Part shown: one piece after another, positions 1 to 12,769 of the stretch
How positions within the stretch are numbered: position 1 is the first letter of the stretch
How the letters are laid out: each line of letters opens with the position of its first letter
Assembly (NCBI RefSeq): GCF_016545825.1
Contig: NC_052620.1
Span: forward strand, 15,624,001-15,688,000
From: Eucalyptus grandis
Lineage: Eukaryota; Streptophyta; Magnoliopsida; Myrtales; Myrtaceae
Length of the DNA: 64,000 nucleotides
Direction of reading: 5' to 3'
Made by a program: the position numbers and the translations under genes
The notes under the pieces: generated by a model
Seen by the model: the letters and a program-made list of their open reading frames with translations, nothing else
Told to the model about the DNA's origin: nothing
Database searches by the model: none

Positions 1-2093
1 GGATATGCTTTTAAAGCAAATGATAACAAGATACATAATGGGCCCCACTTTCTTTCAAGTGTCAACACCTCACTGGTTGATTAAAGTTAGTTGACACTTA
101 ATCAACAAGGAAGCCAAATAATTGCATTGACTTCGTACTGACATTGAATGACTTCAGCAATTGATTGAGAACTACATTAAATAGGCTTGTATATCCCATT
201 GCTTTATTATTTGGGGATTTTATAACTGCTTCCGTATGTGCTATTAAAAAATGGAAAAGGGTCGGCGATATGTAGTCTTGTGATATCGCATTATAAAATC
301 GACCAAGCTCGAAGGATGGTCACAAAACCGAGAGTTAGGGCGTGACATAAGAATACTCCCCGGGCGTAATCAATCATATCATTGATAATATTGTGCATCA
401 AACCGAGAGATTATAGCCAAACAATACAAGACAGTAGATTTAACTACGGTGGAAAATCGAGTTCAAGGTTCTTAATGGAGGTTCGGATCGGATCAACGGT
501 CAGGTTGATTTTCTACTCCTCCTCCATCCCCTACTTCCGGGCAAATGCTCGGACGATTAGCTTCGTTGTGGATTGACTTATCTTGTTTCACCCTTTGCAA
601 TGATCTTCGACGCGAAACAAAGACAACTCAAGATCCAACAAGCAGTTGATGATCTCAGCCCTTTGTGGCACCGGTGTGAACCGGCTCGTTTTATCTTTTG
701 GCATGCCTTTCGTGGAAGGCCTTGATCCTCCCAAGCCAGCTTGGAGAGAAAATGGCTCGACAGCAAAAGTGACACGAAGCCAGTTCTTCATTCCAAAAGC
801 TATCCCTGCAAACCCGAATGTCATATATTATTATCTGATGGATACCGATGGTGCTTGAGAAAAGCAAGAACCCTACAGCGAAAATGGGATGGGTTTGCTA
901 TGGAATTATCTGAGCATTAGTTCGCAAGAATGCCGCGAGTGAATTCAAATTAAATCAATGATCCTTTTTCTTCCAAAATCGAAGTCCTTGGAAAACTGTG
1001 AAGAAGTTATTCATCAGGTCTTTCGCTCTGAAGTCCCTTGTAGCATCCTTGGCCAGTGTGCATTACACGAAACAAACGTCAAGGGACGCTTTTGAAAAAT
1101 TCAAAAAGCCGAAAGAAGTTAGAAAAATGAAGCAGATGCATAAAAACAAAGCATTGACATATTTTCCTTTCACCGGCAATTGGAGAGGCTGAGTTTTTAT
1201 TTTTTGGTCTGAGAAGATAGGCTGAGTTTACCAAGCAGAGCAACGACAGATTCTTCTTCAGCCAGTTTTATGCAAAACTCCGTATCATCCTTAATGGCCT
1301 CCAACAATGATAAATTCAACTTGACCTGTCATGATGGCATCTAAATTTCTACTGGAGTGGGTGCTATCCGAGAACAATTAGCCATCTCGATTTGTAAATT
1401 ATTATAGATTATTCATTGGTAGAATGGAAGGAATTAGGAGAAGAAAGACCTTATCAAGAAAAATATAAATCACATAATTGTGTACACCATACCGATGGAA
1501 AAAAATACATGCATACATAATGTACGTATGTGTATATTACGCCCGTACCATTACAAATATGCCTCCTTCTGGCTTTTTGGGCTCGTGATGTAAGGAATCT
1601 CTTGAATCTTCTCAGAACATATGTCTGCAACCTCTCTTAGTATGGCAAATGATTTTTGAAAAAAAAAATCATCATCTGTTTTCTCAAGTATGTGAGGACC
1701 GCCTCCTGTTAGAACTACAACGAAGAGCGGAAAATAATTAGCTATTATTTGATAAGGAAGCTAGTTGTCCACAAAAAGGGTTAGCAAGCATTCTCGCAAG
1801 GATTAAATGAAGAACAATATCTTATCAAGTGAAAATGAGTTGAGATTAATCAAGCCCAAAGACTGAGACAGAATATCGATCACTTCTAAAAGGAATATGC
1901 ATAGCTTGTGCTTTACAGTCTAAAATCACGGATAAAAGTATCATACACTTCCAACTTAAAAAAAAAAAAAAAGGGTAACATACTGTAGAGAGGAAACGCG
2001 TAAATCATTGGGGATCTGTTTTGGGTGCGACTCGACATTGCTTTACGATATACATTGTCTTAGTTATCCATCTTCAGAGAGAAAAAGCTCTCA
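1..2093. other. Non-coding stretch, no gene recognised
   Basis: AT-rich sequence with short, unrelated ORFs and no domain, splice pattern or RNA gene that I can recognise. There are homopolymer A runs near 1660 and 1960. Confidence 0.5.
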
Positions 2094-2348
2094 TTAACTG
2101 GTCATTTCTTGGATAATAAAGATGTTATCCTGAATTTGCCTCCTGCCAACAAATGCACTTTGTTCTGCTACTATAATTTCTGGTAAGATTAATTTGAGTC
2201 TATTGGCCAGCACTTTCGAGATGATCTTGTAGCCAAAATTGCATAAACTTATTGCACGATACTGATTCAATATCTCTGGGTTCAGAACTTTCGGGATAAG
2301 GGAGATATATGTTCTATTTAAATCTAGTGAAAGAGAGCTACTTTTCAA
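2094..2348 (-). mobile_element. LINE (non-LTR) reverse-transcriptase fragment
   Basis: The minus-strand reading frame (84 codons) contains the block LIPKV followed by YRAISLCNFGYKIISKVLANRL and EQSAFVGRRQIQDNI, split here for length. This is the fingers/palm region of plant L1-type reverse transcriptase, in which 'IPK...RPISLCN..YKI..K.LANRL' and 'Q.AF..GR.I.DNI' are conserved. The upstream endonuclease, the catalytic YADD part and the poly(A) tail are absent, so it is a short dead relic. The family assignment is firm; any function is lost. Confidence 0.85.
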
Positions 2349-2839
2349 GAAGTTTTCACCTCCTTAAAAATGTCCCATTTGATGTCTTCCCAATAATGCT
2401 GATAGAACAAACCCAAATAAGAACACGAGGAAGCAGACAGCATTGTCTATCTCCTTATGAATAATTTAGGATAAGCTTCGTAAGTAGTTCACTTCATGAT
2501 CATAACTTAAAGGTTCATATTAAACAACTTGACTCGTTAGACTTGGTCCTTTTCGAATAAATGAATGGCGCAAAAAATGTCTTTGCACTAAAAAGAAATT
2601 GATTACATTGGATAAATGGCCAAATACTTTGCTCGGACAAGATCCAGAGGCGGGGGTTCAAATCCCCACTTTCTTAGGAAGGGTTGGGAACGATTTAGTT
2701 TTAGGTGTAGGTTTGGATTTCTTGTAAGAAGGCAAGGCAAAAGTCTAAGATTATAAGTGAGAGTAAAAGTAGGAATATAGTAGAAATAAAAATAAAAATG
2801 AATCCACCCTACTCCCATTACTCATATTCCCGGTTCAGA
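2349..2839. other. Non-coding stretch
   Basis: Nothing recognisable. A B-box-like string (GGTTCAAATCC) lies near 2657, but no tRNA cloverleaf can be built around it. Confidence 0.4.
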
Positions 2840-3178
2840 TTACTGGGATTGGCCAAGAATTGCGGCCACAAGGCTACAAATGCCTTGGCTTCGGTTATTG
2901 AACTGAGGACCAAAAGCTCTTCCTGCCTTTATCAATTGCATGCTAAGATTCAGATTCGTTATCGCGGTCATGTACAAATCATGATACTCTTGACGTTCTT
3001 GTTTTCTTAAGACAATTAAAAAAAAAAAAAAATATATAAGTGCTAAAAAAAAACAAAAGATTTTCAGAAAAGAATGTAATACTCCCGTCAACTCTATGTT
3101 AAAATGGTTTTGAGTCCACGCATCCTGTGCCATGCGATAAGCATCGAACTTCCGGCGGAGGAGAGTAGCTGGATCCAT
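2840..3178 (-). CDS. Unidentified ORF, possibly two exons
   Basis: An open frame of 112 codons starts at MDPATLLRRKFDAYRMAQDAW and ends GQSQ. Its middle is a run of about 20 hydrophobic residues encoded by a T-rich, homopolymer-bearing stretch near 3015-3060. That could be a membrane segment, or an intron that happens to stay open, since an AAG acceptor precedes the ERQEYHDLYM segment. A purine/pyrimidine-rich leader lies just upstream. I do not recognise the family. Both ends look protein-like rather than random, but the evidence for a real gene is weak. Confidence 0.28.
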   Translation of the reverse strand: MDPATLLRRKFDAYRMAQDAWTQNHFNIELTGVLHSFLKIFCFFLALIYFFFFLIVLRKQERQEYHDLYMTAITNLNLSMQLIKAGRAFGPQFNNRSQGICSLVAAILGQSQ

Positions 3179-3239
3179 TGGAAGAGAAGGTTTGAGAAGA
3201 GAAGGGAGAGGAAAAGAGAAGATGTGTGCTGTACACATT

Positions 3240-4172
3240 CACCAAATGAGCAAGCAGCAGCGTCGTGTCCCAAAGGCGTGTTGGAAGTTGGTGGATTTGG
3301 GTCATTTTCAGGAAAGCAAAATTTGTGCATTTTCATTCTCTTTTGCAGCAGCACCTGCTCTCTTTGCCCACCCACTCACCCAAACCTCCAAGCGCACTCA
3401 CATAAAAACTGGAAAAAGCCAGGGGAGTGATTGAGATTGAGTTCGTGCGTCCTTTCTTCTTCGGAAGACTTTCCGTCCTCAATGCGTGGCTTAAGCACCC
3501 TTGACAATGAAGAAGAAGCAGCAGCATGTGATATTTCAATGTATTCACGCAAGCAAGAGATCACAAATTTAAAACTAACAATAACAAAATATATAATCAC
3601 ATAAAATCTGCTTAAAAGCAACCTCCACAAGCTGATCGTCTATACAGGAATCGAAAAACGAGCTGAAACAGAGAGATTCTGGAAGGGGGAAAAAAAGAAG
3701 ATTAGGTCGTGCCTACTCGGGATTTGGGCGAAGCTTCTTGTTAAGAATAAGGTAAAAATTGAATTGGAGAATTTTATTTATAATAACTAATAAGGAGTAC
3801 TAAGATAGGCTTCGGAGGGTAACTATCCACAGCAACAGAATATTACAAAATCAATTACAATTAATTACATAAATATCTATAAAATTAGAGATATCTAGAA
3901 TATCGTGAAGATATCCAGAATATATCAAACTAAAACAAAGAATTGAATCAATGAAGCATACTTTTCATTGATATGTTATGTAGTATATCTAGAGGTATCA
4001 CCTATAATTATGGTGAAAATTAAAAGATAATAGATAGCAATTTGTAAATTGAATAAAACAAATCAGAAAAAAAATCTCCAAATGATCAACTTGTAAATAT
4101 TCTACTCGATCCACGGTATATGGATAGAGATATCATCACTTATAATTATGGTGAAATTTAAATATACAAACA
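3240..4172. other. Non-coding stretch before a foldback element
   Basis: No gene is seen. The last 170 bases (about 4000-4160) contain a block that is repeated, diverged, at about 4690-4790 on the other side of the foldback element. Confidence 0.4.
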
Positions 4173-4663
4173 ATACCTGAAAAACCCCAACCGATATACT
4201 TATGATAAATTTATTCAAAACTATTTTTGACCATAAAAACCGTAAACCGGTACACCTGTAACAAATTTACTCGGATCATAAAAAACCTTAAATTAGTACA
4301 TTTACAACAAATTTACCCTCAAAAGAATTTATTCGACTGCAAAAAAAAAAAAAAAACTCAAATTAATACATTTGTGATAAATATACCCTCCGCTAAATTG
4401 GATTAATACCACAAAAAAATCAAAAAATTGTAACGGAGCGTAAAATCCCAAATTGGTATACCAGGTTAAGCTGTTAGGTGTCATTTAACTTAATACTTTG
4501 ACAATAAAATTTAACAAAAACTAATAAAGGATAAGTTTGTCACAAGTGTATCCGTTTGTGGTAAATTTGTCAAAGATATACTAGTTTTGGGTTTTTGTAG
4601 TTAAAAAGTAGTTTGGGGTAAATTTATTACGAGATGTACAAGTTTGGGATTTTTCAGGATATT
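4173..4663. mobile_element. Foldback MITE, about 490 bp
   Basis: The left end reads TACCTGAAAAACCCCAA and the right end reads TTGGGATTTTTCAGGATATT, an inverted pair. The inner sequence repeats 'rTAyAyYTrTrAyAAATTTAy'-like motifs in inverted orientation on the two halves. There is no ORF. It resembles AT-rich foldback MITEs, and related ones occur near 47998-48385 and 51262-51626. No clean target duplication was found, so the superfamily is open. Confidence 0.6.
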
Positions 4664-5062
4664 AACCCTTAAAATGATAATAATTTGATATATATGGAAA
4701 TCGAATAAAAAAAATAAATCAGAAGAAATCTTCAAATTATCAACTCATAGATACTCTATTTAATGCGTCATCCTGACTATCAACACCTAAAATTTCGATT
4801 TTTTTCTATGCATTTATCACATAAAAAATTAGAAACTGATTTAGTCCCTAAACAAAAATAACCTTATCCCATAGTATTTATAATTCATAGCAAACTGAGG
4901 CAAAGTGATGTGGGGCTTGAATTCTCGTGCATCAATTTGATGGAGATATATTCAAATGATTACATGTGTGCACACAATAGGCTTAATGCAAGAGTTCTAC
5001 GATACTATGTTCCGCAAGTTGAACCTAAGCAATTTATCAAACTGTCTATTCCAATGGCAATT
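4664..5062. other. Non-coding stretch
   Basis: It begins with a diverged copy (about 4690-4790) of the block at about 4033-4135. No gene is seen. Confidence 0.4.
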
Positions 5063-5230
5063 GCCCGTTTTGGTAACGTTTCTGTTCAAAAATTTCTTTT
5101 GGGAACAGAAATAAAAAAAACTATTTCTCTTCTGGGAATAATTTTTTAATAGAAGAACGCATTTGGTAACTGCACAAAAAGAACATAAATTTGTGCTCAG
5201 AAACATAAACAAAATTTGCCAAACAGGCCC
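5063..5230. mobile_element. Small Tourist/PIF-like MITE
   Basis: A 168-bp segment with terminal inverted repeats: left GCCCGTTTTGGTAA, and right (reverse complement) GGGCCTGTTTGGCAAA. The ends match the G-rich plus GTTTGG pattern of PIF/Harbinger-derived Tourist MITEs. The interior is AT-rich and non-coding. No convincing 3-bp TWA duplication is visible. Confidence 0.6.
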
Positions 5231-7816
5231 TTAACTTCCGAACGAAATATTACCTGCCATATACTTCCCATGCTGTGTCAAGGAGCAAATATGAAGCACC
5301 AGTTGAGGAACAGAATAAGGTTGAGCAAAAAAAACTGAAAGCATTAGATCTATTCTTAGGTTTAGATTCTTCAAAAATTACCGATTGACCATTTTCTGTG
5401 TAAATTCTTAAGCCAAGTAGTACTCGTTGAACCGTTAATTATCATCATGGAACTTTAAACGTTGAAGTCACTAATCAAATTACAACTTAATCTCAATTCC
5501 TCTAATAAGAATAGAATAGAAGTCGAGCATATGAGGTAAAACAAAAACACGTGGTCCTGAAATAGGTACTAGCAAGGCATATTTTAGGCGGAAAGATATT
5601 ACCTCGCAAACGCTAACTGGCTTGTTATATGCTTCATGGAAGCTTTGGGACGAAAGCATAGCATGGGCCTTTGAGCATGCTGCACATTGTACCAGAAAGC
5701 GACATGGTTAAAACATATGTCAAACCCTCTCAAGACTCCAATGTGTGGGCAAGGCAATTTCGGACAACAAGTTACATAGATGCCAACGTGTGGGCAAGGC
5801 AAGTATCCTTACCGTACTGTGCAAGGTAAAGAAATTCAACCTCAGTGAGGATGTGCAATTTGCACATCTCTAACCATATTTAAGAAATAACTTCAAGATA
5901 TTATACAAAACGACACCAGTCTGTGCATGTCTTTGTGCCCAAGACCCACGTGGCTTCTTTGTAGCCTAGCCCACGAACAAAGTTAAAGCAGAACAACAAC
6001 CGCATTCAAAACGACATTTTCCATCAGAAAGGCTGCTTGCTGTTTCATTTCCAGCAAACAAATATATAATTCAGTAGGAAAGCCAAGAAGAAGGCAACTA
6101 TTTGACTTCAGGATCTCGTTATGATTACCCCTACAAGTTTCGTTAGTACTCCGAACTGTCTCCCCAGTAGTTGTTAGTTAAAAAAAACGCTAAAGGAAGA
6201 AAAAAAATTGCTGTATTGAAATCTGAATATCGCTGGCATGTATGCTTCTCCATCTCCGAAAGAGGTGCCCCTCTGAATTTGAAGCAGATTCTCGTGACAA
6301 GGTAATGAATTTTGGTGCAAAAGTTCCATTTTTGAGCTGGGAACTACTCTTGGTAGCTATAAATTGTCTAAATCAGCATATAATTGTAACTTCCTTTTTT
6401 ATTTAACTGGGTGACTGGGCAAAAGTTCATCCTTCTCTTCGGTGTGGGTGCATCGGAATCCGGATCATCTTACCATCGACATTATAATCCTCATCGTTTT
6501 GTTCATTCGACCATGAGTTCAGTATTTTTTATATATTTATTTTCCTATTATTCTACAAACATTGAATTTTCTTCTTCGATGAACTTCGCTGCTTCATGTT
6601 TTCCTCAATCATATCTCCAGATTGTTGCTTGTTGCTTGCTTTCTATCTCCATTTTCCCACATTTTTCCTTTGTCAGTGAGACTCAATCCAAGGGCTTAAA
6701 TTAGCTATCAGCCAGATGAAATTCTAGGTCGTATATATTCCAGTTGACATCTTACGGAAACACAAGCAACTTCTGTTTCATTCCGAGATGGAGGTATTTG
6801 TGGACTGCTCATTTAAGTGGCCATGGTTTCAGAGCTCAAACTTATTGTATGAGATGGAACCTAACCCTAGTCGCAAGAAAGGGACCATGGAATCGTCAAT
6901 TGCCTAAATTAACAAATGCCAAGCAATTGACTTTAAGTTGATGAATGGAAAGATGGGAAGTCTGCTTCTGCCGACTCTCGTGATTTAGGCACTTCCCTAC
7001 CTTTCAGAGTTTTGTGTTAGAAGTGGATCTTCAGACCTCAATAAGTCTTCATATATTTAGCCATCGACACATGTGGTAGGATAGGAGAGAATAAGCCAAG
7101 CCCCTATCGAATCCAACTTGTATCCGATCATATGGGCGAGTCGTGAAATCAAGTAGTTAGTATTGACTCGATGCGACAATCTTATTTTCGCACAGCTCGG
7201 CTGGTTTAGAAGAAAAAGAAAAAGCTTAGAAACAAGGGAGGTTTCATTATCAAGTGAGAATGAATGAGAAGAATGGATATGGACTAACAAAAATATATAT
7301 GTAGAGAAAGCCTAAATTGGCTTTCTTAAATAATTATCTTATATAAGATATTAATCAATGATATACACAATCAAAGGGAGGTATATGCATAATATAAATA
7401 ATTATCTCTAACAAGGGAATATATTCTAGAGAATTATCTCTAACTTCCTTGCAAATTGAGACACCAAACTGAGACCACATATAGATTGGGAGGCATCCAA
7501 AAAGCACATGAGAAAGTGACATGTCTATTTTCTCTTACCATCACTTTAATGACTAATCAAGTACCCAGCAAACACAAAATGGTGGTTGTTTTGGAGTCCT
7601 CGACGGATTAAAATGATACGAGAAGTGCCACGAACATCCATTATTCGTGGCTTTGAGTCATGGCATAACTTAAACATCTAAAATAAAATCAGAAAATAAT
7701 AAATTATTAATAAACAAACTTATATTCGCAATAAAAAAAAAAAAACCTTGAAAAGGGGAAGAGGAATAGGTTGCAAAATACCATCCATATCACTTGTATG
7801 GATACCTCTGGCTTCG
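5231..7816. other. Non-coding stretch
   Basis: About 2.6 kb with only short ORFs (largest 97 codons) of no recognisable family. No tRNA, repeat array or splice-linked exon set was seen. Confidence 0.45.
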
Positions 7817-9842
7817 TTAATTAATCACCAGAGCAATCTTTAAAGGTACCTTTCCCTTGAGTTGTTGCAAAGCCCGTTCTCTAGGTTCCTCCAACTTTTT
7901 CCATTCCCCCGAAACATATTCTTTGTCACAGGTATTCACCACTAATTTCTCAAGGGCAACGGCACTCGCAATAAGGCAAGTCACTAGTTCGAGATGAGAA
8001 TGTCTACCATAATAATTGTAGAATTCAACTTTTTAAGGTATCGATGGAGAGGGAGAGGTCTAACAACTCTTTTCAGCTCTCTTCTCGGCCTGTGTGGCCT
8101 CCACCATGGGTCCATCAACTGTGGCAAGAGGAATGTCGTATATTATTAATTACCATAAGATATTGATGCATTGGAGAATGTCAATGGAAGAAAGAACTTG
8201 CAAAAGAAAGTATGTGTCTGGATTGTCACATCAAGCGGATACCAATCACATGATGACTCAATAACTCACCCGTTTGCGAGACTAGAATAGGATTCTACAG
8301 TGACTTGGTTTAACATATTCAATCATAATGCATCTGTCTAATGCCTAAAGTGATGAAGACTTGAATGAGGCTCGGAAACCCACCTCTAACCCAAAAAACT
8401 CTGCAAGTACGGACATGCCTTGATCATGACAGCCAACGTAAATAGACTTGCATTTGTAGATCCGTCAACAGTCAGTTTCAATTGCTTGACACTTGTCAAT
8501 TTAGGTAGTTGACGAATAGGCAGGTTTTCCTACGGATTAGACAAATAGAGAATCAAAGACTAACAAATATTGGAAAAATGACATAACTTATGAAACCTTA
8601 TGAAAATCAATCAATGCTCTTACATTAAGTGAATAAAAAAAATTTCAGATTGAGAATATGCGAGACAAGGAAGACTTGAAAGCCGAGACCGCATAACACC
8701 CGGCTCCCATATATATCCTGTAATAGACACCTCAGACAGCTGGGGAAGCTTGTACAAACGCAATCGAGTTCTCATTCCCTCAAAAGTGAAGGACACAAGA
8801 TCTGTATCATAAATCTCAACACGTTCAAGATCAACACACCATCCAATGAATAAGTATTTCAGCTTCAGTGATTGACCAGATACTCTAAGCCTTTTCAAAG
8901 TAGGAGCAAATACTAAGATCAATCGCTCTAGAATCGGACAATTGACAAGCAGTTGTTCAATGAGTTCTCCCTCCACGGCGACTCGACACAAGGTGAGCTC
9001 TTCGAGATACCTTAAGCCAACATGCCAAGAACTAGAAGGGTTCAAGCCAAAATTACTAAGACCTGAAGCCCGTTGGGAACACCCTGCATCAGCATCTATA
9101 AGCGTCTCATGCCCTAACAGATATGGCAAGTGACAATCAGACCACAAATCCTCAGAAGAGGCCGGCCTAAAATCTAGTCGGAGAAATTTAACTCGTTTTG
9201 TCAATGCAAACCTAATCCATCGATCGATATGAGACTTATATGAGATAGTCAGATCAAAGCATAAGATGAATCTACGCAAATGGTATCCTCCACTTAGACA
9301 TTGCGAGATATTGTCCACCCATTCCACATATCTTGCCTTCTCCTTTTCCGCAAACTTGCAATTATCTTTCATCTTGGTGAATAAGTTAGACCGGTCGAAA
9401 TCAAGGTCGGTAACCCGACAAGTAGACAAATGCCTCCATCTTCTGGAAAGAAGACAAGTCGCTTGTGCATCTCTAGATGGCAGAAGAGATAATATAAAGC
9501 CTATAATATCTTCGGGCAAACAGCTGATCCGATCCTTTGGGTTGAGTTTCACCAGAGAAAAAAATTAAAGGTCAGAAAAATCCGTAAATAAGATGGATGG
9601 AAAATAGGAAGGAGGAAAATTGGACAAACAAACATAAGAAAAAACTCAGATTACTGTCAGAAACAACGAGATAAGGAATATTGATGACCCATTAACCCTA
9701 CCAAGAAGAAAAGCTCTGCTTTTGCTCGATCAGCCAGTGTATTCAACTGAAAATTCGTTACCTTGTCTGCAGATTCGGCTTCAGGATCAGAGCGGAGCCT
9801 CTTTGGAGATTTTGGAGATGGAGAATCCATGGACGCCGGCAT
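7817..9842 (-). pseudogene. F-box/LRR/FBD protein gene, probably disrupted
   Basis: F-box proteins of this class are the substrate-binding subunits of SCF ubiquitin ligases. Exon 1 (9842-9762) encodes MPASMDSPSPKSPKRLRSDP and ends ...ADK at a GTAACG donor. Exon 2 (9534-8624) encodes the F-box (DRISCLPEDIIGFILSLLP, then ATCLLSRRWR) and leucine-rich-repeat-like strands such as LRYLEELTLCRVAVEGELIEQ, with a good GTAAGA donor. A third exon from 8529 (ENLPIRQLPKLTSVKQLKL...) runs into TAG at 8388-8386 unless spliced just before it. The C-terminal FBD motif (VEFYNYYGRHSHLELVTCLI... to WKKLEEPRERALQQLKG) ends at 7817. It is out of frame with its own RYLK lead-in, with two extra bases near 8030. Exon 2 to exon 3 also does not join in frame as I place the sites. 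I call it a decayed or misassembled copy; an intact gene with unusual splicing is less likely. Confidence 0.72.
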
Positions 9843-9980
9843 CAGTTCACCTTCCAGTTCGTGTATTTTTTCTCTTCTGCAGATTCGGCTTCAGGATCAG
9901 AGCGGAGCCTCTTTGGAGATGGAGAATCCATGGACGCCGGCATCAGTTCACCTTCCAGTTCGTGTATTTTTTTATCTTCT
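9769..9980. repeat. Tandem duplication of F-box exon 1
   Basis: Two copies of about 105 bp lie head to tail (about 9769-9878 and 9879-9980). Both carry the minus-strand start of the F-box gene (MPASMDSPSPK...). The gene-proximal copy has an extra 9 bp (KSP). The upstream copy opens a 33-codon frame at 9943 whose stop overlaps the start of the downstream copy (TGATG at 9844-9840). Confidence 0.85.
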
Positions 9981-10634
9981 AGATTTTAGGCATGATTCCG
10001 AAAACCTTTCCGATGCGATATCTTATACAAAAATTCCTGATCAGCCATATCTTCTTTTTTTTTGGTTAAAAATTTCAAAATGATCAACCATATCTTTTTT
10101 AACCGTGCATGACGATTTTGTTTCTTTTTTGGGCCAAAAAAGAAGATGTAGGTTAACATATTGTGCTTTCATAAATCCTCAAACTTAATATTGACGAGAC
10201 CTCTTATGTTAGCGATCTGCAGCTGTATGCTTGGGCTGCAGCTAAAATTGCTTTAAAATGTGAAAAAGGAAAACATGGCAATATAGTGTTTTTGTTGCAG
10301 TGATTCTCTCTCGGATAAAGGGTATCTCTCTCCCTCTTTGAACCTACCTCGTTTGATTATACCTTTCTTGCATAGGTACTGTACATAGAGCAATCTAGAG
10401 AGTAATAAATTATGGACCCCAATGAAAAATCGACTGTCTTCCTCCAATATGACTAGACAATTTTTTCAGCATCACGGGAAGAGAGCAAAGTCCATCCGCG
10501 AGAAGCATTTGCCTTTCCGTTGTGATTTGTTTTGTGATTAAATGGGGTTTCCATAATCTTTATTAAATTATCATTGCATTTGATTCGTTTATGTTTTTTT
10601 TTTTCTTTTTGCGGCCTTTGCTATCAATATATTG
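9981..10634. other. Non-coding, likely upstream region of the F-box gene
   Basis: On the minus strand this is the 5' flank of the F-box gene. No clear TATA box could be assigned. Confidence 0.3.
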
Positions 10635-10638
10635 GTAA

Positions 10639-10639
<1 letters not shown>

Positions 10640-10726
<87 letters not shown>
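10640..10726. repeat. (TA)n microsatellite
   Basis: A nearly uninterrupted run of TA dinucleotides of about 85 bp. Confidence 0.97.
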
Positions 10727-10730
<4 letters not shown>

Positions 10731-12769
10731 TAGTTGTTGTGTGACTGCTTAATTTCTAAGAGGAACAAGTCGAGCTTCATAACTCCCAAGTACCTTCACT
10801 TTCTTTTTTTTTTGGTTTGTTTTAAATTCTTATGATTCCGATAGCTTAATATTTAGTTAAGGCGAGACACCATATAACCAATCATATGTAATGTTTTCGT
10901 GAAATCTGAAAACTTTTCTTATCATTTGTAAAATTTTGATGGAAGAATAAAGAGCGACAGATGGAAGATGAAAGGAAAGGTAAGAAAAGCCGGGTGGGGT
11001 GACTTTCTAGATGTTGTGAGGTTTTTTCTGTCAAAATCCTTGGAAAAGTCACCATATGGAGACTTACGTACTTCCTTTTTGAAGGCGGTCAAATAGAATC
11101 ATCTTGAAGGTATGTGGTGCATGGCAAATAGAAGTCCATAGCAAATCTTGAATAACGGAGCGAGAATGACCCATTCCGGAAGATGGAGACCGCGCAGCTC
11201 CATGACGTCCTCCGTCTTCTTGATGAGCTCGAAGGTGCGGACATCTGAGACTCGCCGAATTCCTCTCTGAAATCCTGCCAACTGGAGGTATTCGCCGCTG
11301 TCTAGGCTGAGCAAGTTCCTCAGCTCTCGAACCCCTTCGGAGAATTGACATCGGCCATGGAGAATACTTTCTCGGCATGTTTTGGCTCGGTTGCATTTAT
11401 AAAGGAAACCATGATTATTAGGAAGTTCAATAAGAGTTCCACCATCTGAAATTGGTTGTATACCAAGCATGAAGCACTAATACCCTCGCTTCCTTGAACT
11501 TCTTCGATATGAACTTGGGAATCCTTCAGCATGCAAAATCAACATAAAAATAATATATCTATATATAGAGAGAGAGAGGCTTACGATTTTTCCACTCCGA
11601 ATGTTGTCAACCTGGACTATATTAAAATAAAATTTGAGGAGGCTGGATAAGAGAAAACCGCTTTCTCATCTTTTTACTTGAGGAAATGGTTGAGCGTGAG
11701 CATCTCGCCTCTCATGTACAAGGTTTCCTAAATATTGGAAAAGTAATTTGAACTTTTATTGCATTTGCATGCGTATGCATTAAGTTAATTTACCTTTTAT
11801 AAACTTTGCTTTTTTAGATTTTTTACTTGTCGCAACACGTTGTAGAGCACTTATTAAGTAATTAATAGATTTGATCATGGATCTTGCCACTTAGGGCTTG
11901 TCTTGAATGGGCGGACTTACCCAAGAAAATTAGCTTGCATAGGCAAGCCTCGCTATTTGTTTGAGCCCAATATATATATGGGCTGGGCATGGGCAAGAGT
12001 CTTAGGCCTAGAACGACCCAATCGGCCCCGTTTACTTGTCCAAAGACACTGCAGCACTCGCAACCTTAATTCGAATTAGTTTGTTCCTACTAGTCCCATA
12101 TCTTCCCTAAGAAATTATTGGGAATCATTCGTAGCATAAAACCAAAAAAAAAAAAGAGAGAGAGATAAAAGTAATTAGATATATGTACATAGAAATAAAA
12201 CGCAGTACAACTAAAAGAGTTTTCATTTACAATTATCAGTCAACTCTTATAATGTATTGATTGCTTATGGTTATCTCACTAATTTTGATGCCATGTTGTA
12301 GGTGTCAGATTTTGTAAGGCTTGCAAACCGTGTTAATAATTTGAAGGATGTTATTAAAATAAAAGAAAATATTACTTTATTTTTCTATTCTTTACGAGGC
12401 TAGAGATAGAGTTCAAGCTTCACATTGTAATTTAGTTTTTCAAATTATCAATAATTGAGTTTACTTGAGTTTAATCTCAAACACATATGCTATATGGAAT
12501 TCAGCTCGAGCATGGGATTGAAAAACTAAGTTTTGTCATACTCACAATCCAATATCGAACCATCAACATCAAGTTAAACTTTGCATCAATAAACTACTTC
12601 AAATGAATTTATAGCTTGATTGCGCCTTTATAGCATTTTTTTTTAATTATAATGATGTACCTTATCTTAGACACTTTCAGTGCATTGATCCACTAAATGA
12701 TATGCTACTTCATTCCTTGCATCCCAACAAGAGTGATGCTAGTGGTCTTTAAATCTTCACAAGCCTCTA
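10727..12769. other. Non-coding stretch with one unexplained ORF
   Basis: A minus-strand ORF at 11470-11099 (123 codons, containing ELIKKTEDVMELRGLHLPEW) looks somewhat protein-like but matches no family I know. The rest is AT-rich intergenic DNA. Confidence 0.3.

Noticed and set aside
2640..2700. Possible tRNA (GGTTCAAATCC B-box-like motif)
   Set aside because: No A box, anticodon arm or acceptor pairing could be found at the right distances.
8942..9568. Plus-strand ORFs opposite the F-box exon
   Set aside because: They are shadows of the clearly coding minus strand.
11099..11470. A 123-codon minus-strand ORF considered as a leucine-rich or resistance-gene fragment
   Set aside because: No repeat periodicity or motif supports that, so no function is assigned.
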